Positions 34,598 to 42,837 of a stretch of 64,000 nt of DNA are shown in pieces. Numbering within the stretch: the first letter of the stretch is position 1; each line of letters starts with the position of its first letter. The position numbers and the translations under genes were made by a program. The stretch lies in NCBI RefSeq assembly GCF_050410775.1, contig NZ_CP191229.1; one strand, written 5' to 3'. The stretch is from Erwinia sp050410775. Its GTDB lineage: Bacteria; Pseudomonadota; Gammaproteobacteria; Enterobacterales; Enterobacteriaceae. Below the pieces are notes generated by a model. That model was not told the origin of the DNA and made no database searches. It saw only the letters and a program-made list of their open reading frames with translations.

Positions 34598-35685
34598 GCC
34601 ACCTCCTTCGCGGCATCAGCGATGCCAACGCGGCTTTTCATCAGCGGCTGGATACGCTCACCAAAATCTTCAATGCCCTGTAAAAAGTCATCAAACGTGA
34701 GCAACACGCCCTCAGCGCCCTCTACGGTGGCAACTTCATCCAGCATGCGGGCGACGCTGGCCCATGAGCCCACCAGCGTTCCCATATTGATATTGACCGC
34801 CGAAGTGGGATCGGCCATCTGCCGTACGTTGGTATCGCTGCCGGAACGTTTGTCCTGCTGGCTTTGCGTGGTCAGCCAGGCGAGCGCTTCGTCATCCGCG
34901 CCTTCTTTATAGTGTTCCCAGCGAGCGCGCGCCGCCTCGTCGGTGTCGCCCGCAATGATCATAAACAGCACGTAGGATCCCACATCACGCCCGGCCTCAT
35001 CCGCTGCCGCTTTCATCCGGGAGGCGGTGGGGGCGAAAGCGGTGGGGGTATTCACACCCTTGCCGAAGCAAAAGTTGTAGTCAGCATGTTTCGCAGAGAA
35101 GGCCATGCCGGCATCGCTCTGGCCGGCGCAGATGACCTTCATCGGCTTTTCCGGCTGCGGGCTGACGCGACAGTCGTTCATGGTAAAGAACTCTCCCTTC
35201 AGATCGGATTTACCGGTGCCCCAGAGATCGCGCAGTACGGAGACATATTCCGTCAGGTAGTCATAACGGCGTGAAAAGTACTCGTCGCCTGGCCAGATGC
35301 CCATCTGATCGTATTCCGGCTTCTGCCAGCCGGTCACAAGGTTAACGCCGAAGCGCCCGCCGGAAATGGAATCGATAGTGGAGGCCATCCGCGCCACAAT
35401 AGCGGGCGGCAGCGTCAGGGTGGCCGCCGTCGCATAGATTTCGATGCGTGAAGTGACGGCAGCAAGGCCCGCCATTAAGGTGAACGATTCCAGATTGTGA
35501 TCCCAGAATTCGGTTTTGCCGCCGAAGCCGCGTAGTTTGATCATTGAGAGCGCGAAATCAAAATTGTAGTGCTCTGCTTTCAGCACGATTTCTTTGTTCA
35601 GTTCAAAGGTAGGTTTGTACTGAGGCGCGTTAGTGGAAATTAGCCAGCCGTTGTTGCCGATAGGGATAAATACACCGATTTTCAT
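34594..35685 (-). CDS. rutA: Pyrimidine monooxygenase RutA
   Basis: A 363-residue luciferase-like flavin monooxygenase that opens the uracil ring to ureidoacrylate peracid. MKIGVFIPIGNNGWLISTNAPQY, FALSMIKLRGFGGKTEFWDHNLESF and SGGRFGVNLVTGWQKPEYDQMG are conserved flavin and substrate segments. First gene of rutABCDEFG, all on the minus strand with overlaps or gaps under 50 nt, so one transcript from the sigma-54 promoter at 35774-35789 is inferred. Confidence 0.97.
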   Translation of the reverse strand: MKIGVFIPIGNNGWLISTNAPQYKPTFELNKEIVLKAEHYNFDFALSMIKLRGFGGKTEFWDHNLESFTLMAGLAAVTSRIEIYATAATLTLPPAIVARMASTIDSISGGRFGVNLVTGWQKPEYDQMGIWPGDEYFSRRYDYLTEYVSVLRDLWGTGKSDLKGEFFTMNDCRVSPQPEKPMKVICAGQSDAGMAFSAKHADYNFCFGKGVNTPTAFAPTASRMKAAADEAGRDVGSYVLFMIIAGDTDEAARARWEHYKEGADDEALAWLTTQSQQDKRSGSDTNVRQMADPTSAVNINMGTLVGSWASVARMLDEVATVEGAEGVLLTFDDFLQGIEDFGERIQPLMKSRVGIADAAKEVA

Positions 35686-35773
35686 AGGGATACCTTAATA
35701 AAAGCGTAAACAGGGTCATACGCGCTGCGGTGCATCCTGCGGCTTCCTGAGAGGCGGCGCTCAGAGTAATAAT

Positions 35774-35789
35774 TGCAAACGGCGTGCCA
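35774..35789 (-). promoter_or_regulatory. Sigma-54 promoter of the rut operon
   Basis: On the minus strand TGGCACG (35789-35783), 4 nt, TTGCA (35778-35774): a full -24/-12 match to the RpoN consensus, about 90 bp upstream of the rutA start. In E. coli the rut genes are among the NtrC-activated nitrogen-starvation genes. No confident NtrC pair was identified; the bases at 35880-35930 are a candidate area. Confidence 0.85.
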
Positions 35790-35862
35790 CTTTATTAATT
35801 ATCATTAAGGTCAATAGGTTAACTAATTTGTGTTAGGTTGTTATGGAGCCGCTGGTCTGAAA

Positions 35863-35878
35863 CGGACCATTTGGTAAA
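35863..35878. promoter_or_regulatory. Candidate RutR operator
   Basis: CGGACCATTTGGTAAA matches the RutR consensus TTGACCANNTGGTCAA at 11 of 14 defined positions. It lies between rutA and rutR, about 85 bp upstream of the sigma-54 promoter and 112 bp upstream of the rutR start; RutR released by uracil is the E. coli model. Confidence 0.7.
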
Positions 35879-35989
35879 AAATATGCACGAAAAGCAGGCA
35901 GGCCTGTTCACTTTGAGTGCAGGCATTCTCGGGACGGCGGATAAAGCTTTTGCTATTATTCCAGCACCCTCATGGATCATGGAGTCACG

Positions 35990-36637
35990 GTGAGTTCAAC
36001 TGACAAATTATCGACCAAGGCCCCGACGCGGCGTTCCCAGGCCGTTGCCGCCAAGCGCAGGGCGATCCTCTCTGCCGCGCTGTCGCTTTTCTCCCACTAC
36101 GGTATCCATGGCACCAGCCTCGATAAGGTGGCGGAAGGGGCCGATGTCTCCAAAACCAATCTCCTCTACTACTTCCCCTCCAAGGAGCTTCTTTATGTTG
36201 CGGTGCTGAAAGAAATCCTTGATGTCTGGCTGGCGCCGCTGCGTGCGCTGCGTAACGATCAGCAGCCGCTGGAAGCGATACGAGACTATATCCGGCTTAA
36301 GCTTGAGGTATCCCGCGATCATCCTCAGGCTTCAAGATTGTTCTGCATGGAGATGTTGCAGGGCGCACCGCTGCTGAAGGGGGAGCTGGAAGGCGATCTG
36401 AAAGGGCTGGTGGATGAAAAAGCGTCGGTGATTGAGGGCTGGGTGATCCAGGGCAAGCTTGCCGCCGTGCAGCCGCAGCATCTGATCTTTATGCTCTGGG
36501 CAACGACGCAGCATTATGCGGATTTCGCCACGCAGATCGAGGCGGTGACAGGAAAGACCTTAAATGATGAGCGCTTTTTTAACCAGACGGTAGAGAATGT
36601 GCAGCGGATGGTGATTGAAGGGATCCGCGTCAGGTGA
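35990..36637 (+). CDS. rutR: TetR-family pyrimidine regulator RutR
   Basis: A 215-residue TetR-type regulator (E. coli 212). Helix-turn-helix: YGIHGTSLDKVAEGADVSKTNLLYYFPSKELLY. The C-terminal ligand domain (EYIRLKLEV-type, HLIFMLWATTQHYADFATQ) matches E. coli RutR and binds uracil/thymine. The start is GTG at 35990, because GGAG sits 5 nt upstream; an ATG at 35972 is in frame but lacks a site. Divergent from rutA. Confidence 0.94.
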   Translation: MSSTDKLSTKAPTRRSQAVAAKRRAILSAALSLFSHYGIHGTSLDKVAEGADVSKTNLLYYFPSKELLYVAVLKEILDVWLAPLRALRNDQQPLEAIRDYIRLKLEVSRDHPQASRLFCMEMLQGAPLLKGELEGDLKGLVDEKASVIEGWVIQGKLAAVQPQHLIFMLWATTQHYADFATQIEAVTGKTLNDERFFNQTVENVQRMVIEGIRVR

Positions 36638-36638
36638 A

Positions 36639-36660
36639 TGACGGGCCGTGAGGCCCGTCA
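36639..36660. terminator. Hairpin between convergent rutR and cycA
   Basis: Perfect 9-bp stem TGACGGGCC/GGCCCGTCA with a GTGA tetraloop. No T-run on either side, so terminator strength is uncertain. Confidence 0.55.
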
Positions 36661-36667
36661 GCAATAA

Positions 36668-38062
36668 TCAGGCTTTTTTACGCTGGCGAAGCCACCAGCC
36701 AATACCGAGCATAATAAACCAGACCGGCGTTACCATCAGCGCCTGGCGGGTATCCTCCTGTAGCGTCAACAGCACCAGCACAAAGGCGAAGAACGCCATG
36801 CATACCCAGCACATCAGTTTGCCCAGCGGCATTTTATACGACGAGTCGGCGTGCAGCTCCGGGCGTTTTTTGCGGTACGCCAGGTATGAACAGAGGATGA
36901 TCGTCCAGACGAACATAAACAGGATGGCGGAAACCGTGGTGACCAGCGTGAACACCTTCATCACGTTCGGGATGAGGTAGATCAGCGCAACGCCGCCAAG
37001 CAGGCACAGACAGGAGAAAAACAGGCCTGTGGTAGGGACGGCGCGACGGGATAGCTGACCAAACCGGCGGTGAGCAACGCCCTGCTGTGACAGACCATAC
37101 AGCATACGGCTGGTGGAAAAGATGCCGCTATTGGCGGATGAGGCCGCAGAAGTCAGTACCACAAAGTTCACAATACTGGCCGCCGCCGGCAGACCAATCA
37201 GCACAAACATTTCAACGAAGGGGCTGCGATCGGCCACCACATGATTCCACGGCGTCACGGCCATAATCACCAGCAGTGACAACACGTAAAACATAATGAT
37301 GCGCAGCGGAATGGCATTGATAGCGCGGGGCAGCACTTTCTTTGGATCGTGCGTTTCCGCGGCGGCTGTGCCGACCAGCTCAATGCCGACAAAGGCAAAC
37401 ACCGCAATCTGAAAGCCTGCAAAAAAGCCGCTCAGCCCTTTTGGAAACATCCCGCCGTGATCCCAGATATTGGAGAGTGAAGCCGTGCCGCCGCCCGGAG
37501 AAGGGTAGTGCATCGCGACCAGCACAATGCCGGTGACGATCAGCGCGACGATAGCGACAATTTTAATGATGGCAAACCAGAACTCCATCTCGCCGAACAG
37601 TTTTACCGTAGCAATGTTAAGCGAAAGAAAAACGGCGATACAAAGCAGGGCGCTCATCCAGATGGAAAAATTCGGGAACCATAACTGGAAGTAAGAGCTA
37701 ATTGCCACCACGTCCGCAATGCCGGTCACTACCCAGCAAAACCAGTAGGTCCAGCCGGTGAAATAACCCGCCCACGGACCGAGCAGATCGGCCGCAAAAT
37801 CGCTGAATGATTTATATTCCAGGTTCGACAGCAGTAGCTCACCCATCGCACGCATCACAAAAAACAGCATAAAACCGATGATCATATAAACGAAGATGAT
37901 CGACGGGCCAGCCAGGCTGATTGTTTTGCCCGACCCCATAAACAGGCCGGTCCCAATAGCACCGCCGATGGCAATAAGCTGGATATGACGATTATGCAGG
38001 TTTCGCCGCAGCTCACCCGGCGCTTCCTCAGGGAGCGGTGTGGTTTTTGAATGGTCAACCAT
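36668..38062 (-). CDS. cycA: D-serine/D-alanine/glycine transporter CycA
   Basis: A 464-residue amino-acid/polyamine-organocation permease (E. coli CycA 470). The first 100 residues (RRNLHNRHIQLIAIGGAIGTGLFMGSGKT, then MGELLLSNLEYKSFSDFAADLLGPW) and the ETHDPKKVLPRAINAIPLRI stretch are nearly identical to CycA, closer than to AroP or PheP. Twelve transmembrane helices. In E. coli cycA lies elsewhere, so its position next to rutR is a rearrangement or a second locus. Confidence 0.95.
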   Translation of the reverse strand: MVDHSKTTPLPEEAPGELRRNLHNRHIQLIAIGGAIGTGLFMGSGKTISLAGPSIIFVYMIIGFMLFFVMRAMGELLLSNLEYKSFSDFAADLLGPWAGYFTGWTYWFCWVVTGIADVVAISSYFQLWFPNFSIWMSALLCIAVFLSLNIATVKLFGEMEFWFAIIKIVAIVALIVTGIVLVAMHYPSPGGGTASLSNIWDHGGMFPKGLSGFFAGFQIAVFAFVGIELVGTAAAETHDPKKVLPRAINAIPLRIIMFYVLSLLVIMAVTPWNHVVADRSPFVEMFVLIGLPAAASIVNFVVLTSAASSANSGIFSTSRMLYGLSQQGVAHRRFGQLSRRAVPTTGLFFSCLCLLGGVALIYLIPNVMKVFTLVTTVSAILFMFVWTIILCSYLAYRKKRPELHADSSYKMPLGKLMCWVCMAFFAFVLVLLTLQEDTRQALMVTPVWFIMLGIGWWLRQRKKA

Positions 38063-38263
38063 TACGTGGTTCCTGTCCTTTAAGTGATGTTATGTAAGCT
38101 CTGAAGGCTTTTTTGATCTGGCGCCGAAATCTTAACGTAAAAGCCCGCCTGAAACAGGTAAAGTTCGGTATAACGCGTCTGATTGCACAAAAACGAGGCT
38201 ACACTTTTTAGCTTCAGGCGACTCAGGCATCAGGCCGCCACTGCCGGGGAGGGAGGTGAAAGG

Positions 38264-38962
38264 ATGAAAGGACTACTTGCCGTAGCCATTGTGATTTTAC
38301 TGGGGCTGGCAGCGATCCCGGTGCTGGAAAAACACCTGCCTTCAGCCTGGAATCCTTTTACGCCCCTGAATGTTACCGATGCGCCTACCTTTGTGACCCG
38401 TTACAAGCTCAAACGATTAGCCAGCGATGGGGAAGCCTGTCTGACTGTGTTGCAGAAAGCTAAGGAACAGGGTCATATAGCCTTTACCCGGCCGCAGCCT
38501 GTTACCGGAAACTGCGCGCTTCCCGCGCCTATCCGCGTGACAAATTTCGGTGATGTCCGCCTGAGCTCAAGTTTTCTGGCCAGCTGCCCTCTGGCGCTCA
38601 GTACCGCTATGTTTGTGGCCCAGTCGGCGAAGCCGCTGGCTGCGGCTGAACTGGGATCGCCGCTGGCACGCATTGACCATTTAGGCAGCTATGCATGCCG
38701 GAACATCTACCACCGTGCCCAGGGACGACTCAGCGAGCACGCCACGGCCGATGCACTCGACATCGCCGGGTTTCGGTTGCAAAACGGCGAGCGTATTTCG
38801 GTGCTGAAAGAGTGGCCGCGAGATGAAAACAAATCTCACTGGCTTCATCAGGTTTTTCAGCAAAGCTGTCAATTCTATGGCAACTCAATTGGTCCCGACT
38901 ATAACGCCGCCCACGCCAATCATTTTCACCTGGGCATGCGTGGATTTGGGGTATGCCGGTAA
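38264..38962 (+). CDS. Extensin-like C-terminal domain protein
   Basis: A 232-residue protein starting at the ATG at 38264 with GGGAGG about 8 nt upstream. The N-terminal MKGLLAVAIVILLGLAAIPVL is a signal anchor. The rest is an Extensin-like_C domain related to M15-type peptidases: SEHATADALDIAGF and AAHANHFHLGMRG are the probable zinc-binding His/Asp motifs, and there are several Cys pairs (ASCPL, YACRN, QQSCQFY, FGVCR). A periplasmic cell-wall-directed role is plausible; nothing is proven for this family in enterobacteria. Confidence 0.83.
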   Translation: MKGLLAVAIVILLGLAAIPVLEKHLPSAWNPFTPLNVTDAPTFVTRYKLKRLASDGEACLTVLQKAKEQGHIAFTRPQPVTGNCALPAPIRVTNFGDVRLSSSFLASCPLALSTAMFVAQSAKPLAAAELGSPLARIDHLGSYACRNIYHRAQGRLSEHATADALDIAGFRLQNGERISVLKEWPRDENKSHWLHQVFQQSCQFYGNSIGPDYNAAHANHFHLGMRGFGVCR

Positions 38963-39818
38963 GCGCCATTGACCTCCTGACTATCAACAGCAGGGAGAGG
39001 CTATTCATTCGCCATAATGGCGGGTTTTGATTAGTTAAATTTATTTAAATGCTGAATAAATGCCTTTCAGATGAAGAGTTGTCATTGCATCAGCGACTTA
39101 ACGATTCTCCTTTATCCCGTCAGCCTGACAGCCTGCTCTCAAGCCGCAGTTTTGCCTTTCATGATTATGCATTTAAAGTGAGTACTTAAATTAATATTAT
39201 CATTTTTAGCGTGCGTTTTTTGAGCGGAAACAGCGAGTACCCCTGCCTGGGGGTATAACAAATTTTCCGGACGAAATAATGACAATAAATCTCGCCAGAT
39301 AACAAATCCCCGCTCTCAGGAGGACTGAAAAGCCCTGCCTGCAATATTGATTTACGCCCGTTTATCTTTTTAGTGAAAGGCAAATAAGCAATGTATTTGT
39401 GGTTTATGCTAATTAAATCAATGTGATAAATGTTTTTTTGTTCAGGGGGTAATCATTTAGCCGCCGGGTTAGATTAAATTCAGTGAAAAATATCAGCGAA
39501 GTTTATCGCTATTTTTGCAGTCAAATTTATTGAATGTTTTCAGGAAAAATCCTATTCTACTCCGCAAGTCGTTAAGGGGCATACCTTTCAGCCGCTTGTT
39601 GTCCGGTCTGTTACAGTGTTCTCTTGCTAATGTATATGCATCATGTCGCTCGCCTTTTTATCTGTTTTCTGAACCCTTCTGGTCGGATTAAATTAAGGTA
39701 ATCGACCTTTAATTTGAGATAACGGAAAACTGGTAGTGTCCCGTTTTTTGTTATGTCCCGAATAAATGAAACAATAATAACCAGAGCGGGGCATGCGCCC
39801 TGGCCCGGCGAGGCATAA
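38963..39818. other. AT-rich intergenic region before the SdiA-type gene
   Basis: 856 bp without a supported gene; the part around 39361-39420 is only about 25% G+C. Short frames on the minus strand (39186-39383, 39641-39832) have no good start sites. Just before the receptor start, CCAGAGCGGGGC (39781-39792) faces GCCCTGG (39797-39803) as a possible leader hairpin, followed by GGCGAGG as ribosome-binding site. Confidence 0.55.
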
Positions 39819-40541
39819 ATGGCATCTGACAACTATTTCTACTGGCGGAATGAAATGGAGGCCGAGTTGCGCTATCTGACTGAACCCTCGCAGGTGATGG
39901 CGGTTGTGGAGCAGCAAACGGCAAAGCTGGGGTTCGATTTCTACTCTTTGTATATTCGTCATCCCGTGCCTTTTACCCGGCCAAAGATGTTTATTAAAAG
40001 CAATTATCCTAAAAAGTGGTTAAAAACCTATCAGAAAGAGCGGTTTGAGAGGATAGACCCGGTGATCGTTTATTGTCAGATGCCGGGCAAACAGCTGCTG
40101 TGGAATGATGAAATTGCGCGGGAAGGGAGTAGAGTGTTTGATGCCGCAAAGGAGTACGGCATCTGTTCCGGATTTTCATGCTCAAGCATGGCGAAAAACC
40201 GGGCCATCGGCATACTTTCTATGGCGTCAGGTAAATCTTTTGAAAAGATAGCGTTGAAGCAGGAAACTCAGCTGAAAATGCAGCATCTGGTGGTGCTGAT
40301 GCTGGAGGCCTTGCAGCGCGTAAAAGATATTTCTATGACCGTGGTCGATATGGAACTCAGCCCGCGTGAACTGGAAATCCTGCAGTGGACGGCTGAAGGT
40401 AAAACCTCCGCTGAAACCGCGCTGATCCTCTCTATTTCTGAAAATACGGTCAATTTCCACCAGAAGAATATGCAAAAAAGATTTAATGCCCCAAACAGAA
40501 CGCAGCTTGCCGCTTATGCCGCTGCAATAGGACTGCTCTGA
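39819..40541 (+). CDS. sdiA: SdiA-type LuxR-family quorum-sensing receptor
   Basis: A 240-residue transcription factor, same length as E. coli SdiA. The AHL-binding domain keeps YSLYIRHPVPFTRPK and Tyr63, Trp67, Tyr71, Asp80 at identical positions; the LuxR helix-turn-helix LSPRELEILQWTAEGKTSAETALILSISENTVNFHQKNMQK is close to SdiA. In E. coli the gene is an orphan near yecF and uvrY; here it is in the same place but is followed by a synthase gene, so it may sense its own signal. GGCGAGG precedes the ATG. Confidence 0.9.
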   Translation: MASDNYFYWRNEMEAELRYLTEPSQVMAVVEQQTAKLGFDFYSLYIRHPVPFTRPKMFIKSNYPKKWLKTYQKERFERIDPVIVYCQMPGKQLLWNDEIAREGSRVFDAAKEYGICSGFSCSSMAKNRAIGILSMASGKSFEKIALKQETQLKMQHLVVLMLEALQRVKDISMTVVDMELSPRELEILQWTAEGKTSAETALILSISENTVNFHQKNMQKRFNAPNRTQLAAYAAAIGLL

Positions 40542-40550
40542 GCAAGGCGC

Positions 40551-40570
40551 AACTACTAAATTTAGTAGTT
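40551..40570. promoter_or_regulatory. Perfect 20-bp palindrome, probable lux box of the AHL synthase
   Basis: AACTACTAAATTTAGTAGTT is an exact palindrome, 98 nt upstream of the synthase start and 10 nt after the receptor stop. The length and form match LuxR-protein operators, and the CTAC/GTAG half-sites resemble those of PhzR-type boxes as I recall them. With the box centred at -42, transcription would begin near 40603. Confidence 0.7.
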
Positions 40571-40587
40571 TCGTATTGGTAACCGGT

Positions 40588-40613
40588 TGTCTACCCTGCG
40601 CCCAGGGTGGACA
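40588..40613 (+). promoter_or_regulatory. Strong hairpin in the synthase promoter/leader
   Basis: Arms TGTCTACCCTG (40588-40598) and CAGGGTGGACA (40603-40613) with a 4-nt loop CGCC; 11 bp with one G-T pair. No T-run follows, so it is not a simple terminator of the receptor gene. It would overlap or directly follow the inferred start of transcription. Confidence 0.6.
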
Positions 40614-40667
40614 GCCCCGATCGTGCCGTGAGGAGCGGCGTTCACGAGGGAATGCGACAGGGGTTCA

Positions 40668-41297
40668 ATGATGAAGATAATCCAGACCAAGCTTAAGGAT
40701 ATGCCATCCTCTCTACTGGCAGAATTAGGGAGCTATCGCTACAGCGTTTTTGCGCGTGGCGAGGGCTGGTCTATTCCTTCCAGACTCAGCACCCCCGGCC
40801 AGGAGTATGATCGGTTTGACCGCTCCGACGTCAACTGGCTGATCGCATGGGACGCTCAACACGGCATTTGCGGTTGTGCACGACTGATGCAGTGGCAGGA
40901 CCCTGAACCCGGCCCGGAGCAACAGGCACGGAAGCAAAGTGATAATCCTTCCCACCCGATCTGGGAAATGTCGCGTTTTTCCGCCAAGCTTGAAATCGAT
41001 CCTGAACTGCCGTTAACGATTCTCTGGCACAGCGTCCAGCTGGCCGAACAGTCGGGCATCGACTATCTGTACAGCGCGGCCACGCCCATGCTTGAGCAGA
41101 TGTTTGAACATAATCAGGTGCTTTACGAGCCGCTATCTGCCGGGGTTATCCAGTCTGAAGACAACTTGTTCGCCGTCAGAATCCCGGTCAGTCAGCCCCA
41201 CCTGGCAGATAAGTTCCGCGGCGCAAGGCGCTTCAGCCCCGAAGAAGTTCTCCCCACGCTGGGCGTATCCGTAAGCTGGAACAGCCGGGGCCGCTAG
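40668..41297 (+). CDS. Acyl-homoserine lactone synthase (LuxI family)
   Basis: A 209-residue LuxI-type autoinducer synthase. The invariant residues are present: Arg24, Phe28, Trp34 in YRYSVFARGEGW; Asp48 and Asp51 in EYDRFD; Arg72 in GCARLM; Glu100 and Arg103 in WEMSRF. The GCARLMQW and WEMSRFSAKLEI wording resembles the Burkholderia/Pseudomonas-type synthases more than the EsaI/ExpI type common in Erwinia and Pantoea. AGGGG lies 6 nt upstream of the ATG. Follows the SdiA-type receptor in the same direction. The chain length of the signal cannot be predicted. Confidence 0.92.
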   Translation: MMKIIQTKLKDMPSSLLAELGSYRYSVFARGEGWSIPSRLSTPGQEYDRFDRSDVNWLIAWDAQHGICGCARLMQWQDPEPGPEQQARKQSDNPSHPIWEMSRFSAKLEIDPELPLTILWHSVQLAEQSGIDYLYSAATPMLEQMFEHNQVLYEPLSAGVIQSEDNLFAVRIPVSQPHLADKFRGARRFSPEEVLPTLGVSVSWNSRGR

Positions 41298-41632
41298 CCG
41301 TGCCATTTCGCCCACAGCGCGATCAGCAGCCAGGCTGCGAGGCACCAGCAGGCCACGCCGCTGGCCAGCGCCCAGGAAAGGCGCATCACGCCGACAAAAT
41401 ACCAGAGTGACAGCAGATAAATAAAGTAGGGGATGATTGCCCACATGCCGAAGATAATGGTTGTCCTGAGCGCGTCAATACCGCGTTCGCTGGCGACAAT
41501 ATAGTGAGCAATGAGTGCGAAGGTCGGGAAAAGAGGCAGCAAGCCTGCAATGTAATAATTGCGGGTTTTCGACAGGATCCCTATCAGGACCACGACCAGC
41601 GCGCCCAGCACTGCTTTGAATAATAAGCCCAT
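41294..41632 (-). CDS. GlpM-like small membrane protein
   Basis: A 112-residue protein with four hydrophobic helices: residues about 1-20, 28-48, 56-80 and 85-108. SKTRNYYIAGLLPLFPTFALIAHYIVASERG is the conserved GlpM-family loop. GlpM was linked to alginate from glycerol in Pseudomonas, but the function is unclear. The stop overlaps convergent synthase stop by 4 nt. Confidence 0.8.
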   Translation of the reverse strand: MGLLFKAVLGALVVVLIGILSKTRNYYIAGLLPLFPTFALIAHYIVASERGIDALRTTIIFGMWAIIPYFIYLLSLWYFVGVMRLSWALASGVACWCLAAWLLIALWAKWHG

Positions 41633-41712
41633 TGTTCCCTTAATCCTGAGAAAACAGTTACCTTGTTCCAGGAGAGGCGGAAAATCAATGGGCGCTACCG
41701 AATAAAACTGAC

Positions 41713-41937
41713 TTACTGGCGATATGCCTGTTTGATCTGGCTGATGGTGCCGCTAAAGACTGCGGCCTGACGTTCATCGGTCAACTGGGCAATGTACTTT
41801 TCCATGTTGATGATCACTTTACCTGCATCAGCCTGACCCATACCTTTCAGCATAAACGTCACCAGCGCCTTCATACAGGCCATCTCTTCGGCCAGAGTTT
41901 TTGTCTCTTCACTGGTTGAAAAATCATTATCGCTCAT
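41713..41937 (-). CDS. yecF: YecF family (DUF2594) protein
   Basis: A 74-residue soluble helical protein, the E. coli length, from ATG at 41937 (MSDNDFSTSEET). The tail ERQAAVFSGTISQIKQAYRQ and the middle MLKGMGQADAGKVIINMEK match YecF. AGGAG lies about 6 nt upstream; the longer frame from 41961 is less likely. E. coli YecF is also next to uvrY and sdiA. Confidence 0.92.
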   Translation of the reverse strand: MSDNDFSTSEETKTLAEEMACMKALVTFMLKGMGQADAGKVIINMEKYIAQLTDERQAAVFSGTISQIKQAYRQ

Positions 41938-42177
41938 GATGACTCCTGTTAACTTGTTCAACGTCGCTTATCCGCGTACGGCCACAAAAATAGCTAAACT
42001 AATGACAAGTATATCATACAAGTTTCAGCGGAAAGCGACTCATACGACGCTGAAAATAATAGGTTCCAGCAGAAACTGTCCATTTTTTCTGTTCATTCGC
42101 CGTAGGAAAAGAGGTAAGATCTCAGCCCAGGAATATATCCTGAAAGCCCCTGGTAACACCCATTTGGAGAGACCTGT

Positions 42178-42837
42178 TTGATAAGCGTTCTTCTTGTTGA
42201 TGACCATGAACTTGTCCGCGCAGGGATTCGCCGCATTCTGGAAGATATAAAAGGTTTTCAGGTCGTGGGTGAGGCAAGCTGCGGTGAAGATGCGGTTAAG
42301 TGGTGCCGTTCAAACAGCGTGGATGTCGTGCTGATGGATATGAATATGCCGGGCATCGGCGGCCTGGAAGCGACGCGGAAAATTGTACGTTACACGCCTG
42401 ATATCAAAATTATCATGCTGACCATTCATACCGAAAACCCGCTGCCCGCCAGGGTTATGCAAGCGGGGGCCGCAGGTTATCTCAGCAAAGGCGCCGCCCC
42501 GCAGGAAGTGGTTAACGCGATCCGATCGGTTAACGCCGGCCAACGTTATATCGCCTCTGATATTGCCCAACAGATGGCGCTCAGCCAGATTGAGCCGCAA
42601 AAAACGGCCTCCCCGTTTGAGAGTTTGTCGGAACGGGAATTACAGATTATGCTGATGATTACACGGGGTCAGAAAGTGTCTGAAATTTCCGAACAGCTGA
42701 ACCTCAGCCCGAAAACCGTGAACAGCTATCGTTACCGCATGTTTAGCAAACTCAATATCAGCGGCGACGTGGAGCTGACGCATCTGGCCATCCGGCATGG
42801 CTTGTTTAATCCGGAGTCAATAATCAGCAGTGAATGA
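42178..42837 (+). CDS. uvrY: Two-component response regulator UvrY
   Basis: A 219-residue NarL/FixJ-type regulator, partner of BarA, that activates csrB/csrC. The receiver has the phosphoacceptor Asp54 in VVLMDMNMPGIGG, the Asp pair VDDHE at 8-9 and Lys in YLSKGAAP; the LuxR-type DNA-binding domain is LSERELQIMLMITRGQKVSEISEQLNLSPKTVNSYRYRM. The start is TTG at 42178 with GGAGA 8 nt upstream, as in E. coli. It overlaps uvrC by 8 nt. Confidence 0.97.
   Translation: MISVLLVDDHELVRAGIRRILEDIKGFQVVGEASCGEDAVKWCRSNSVDVVLMDMNMPGIGGLEATRKIVRYTPDIKIIMLTIHTENPLPARVMQAGAAGYLSKGAAPQEVVNAIRSVNAGQRYIASDIAQQMALSQIEPQKTASPFESLSERELQIMLMITRGQKVSEISEQLNLSPKTVNSYRYRMFSKLNISGDVELTHLAIRHGLFNPESIISSE

Noticed and set aside
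39186..39832. Short minus-strand frames in the AT-rich gap
   Set aside because: No ribosome-binding sites, no recognisable sequence, and one overlaps the receptor start.
40551..40613. Palindrome plus hairpin as a terminator of the receptor gene
   Set aside because: Neither is followed by a T-run, and the palindrome is A+T-rich, so operator and leader roles fit better.
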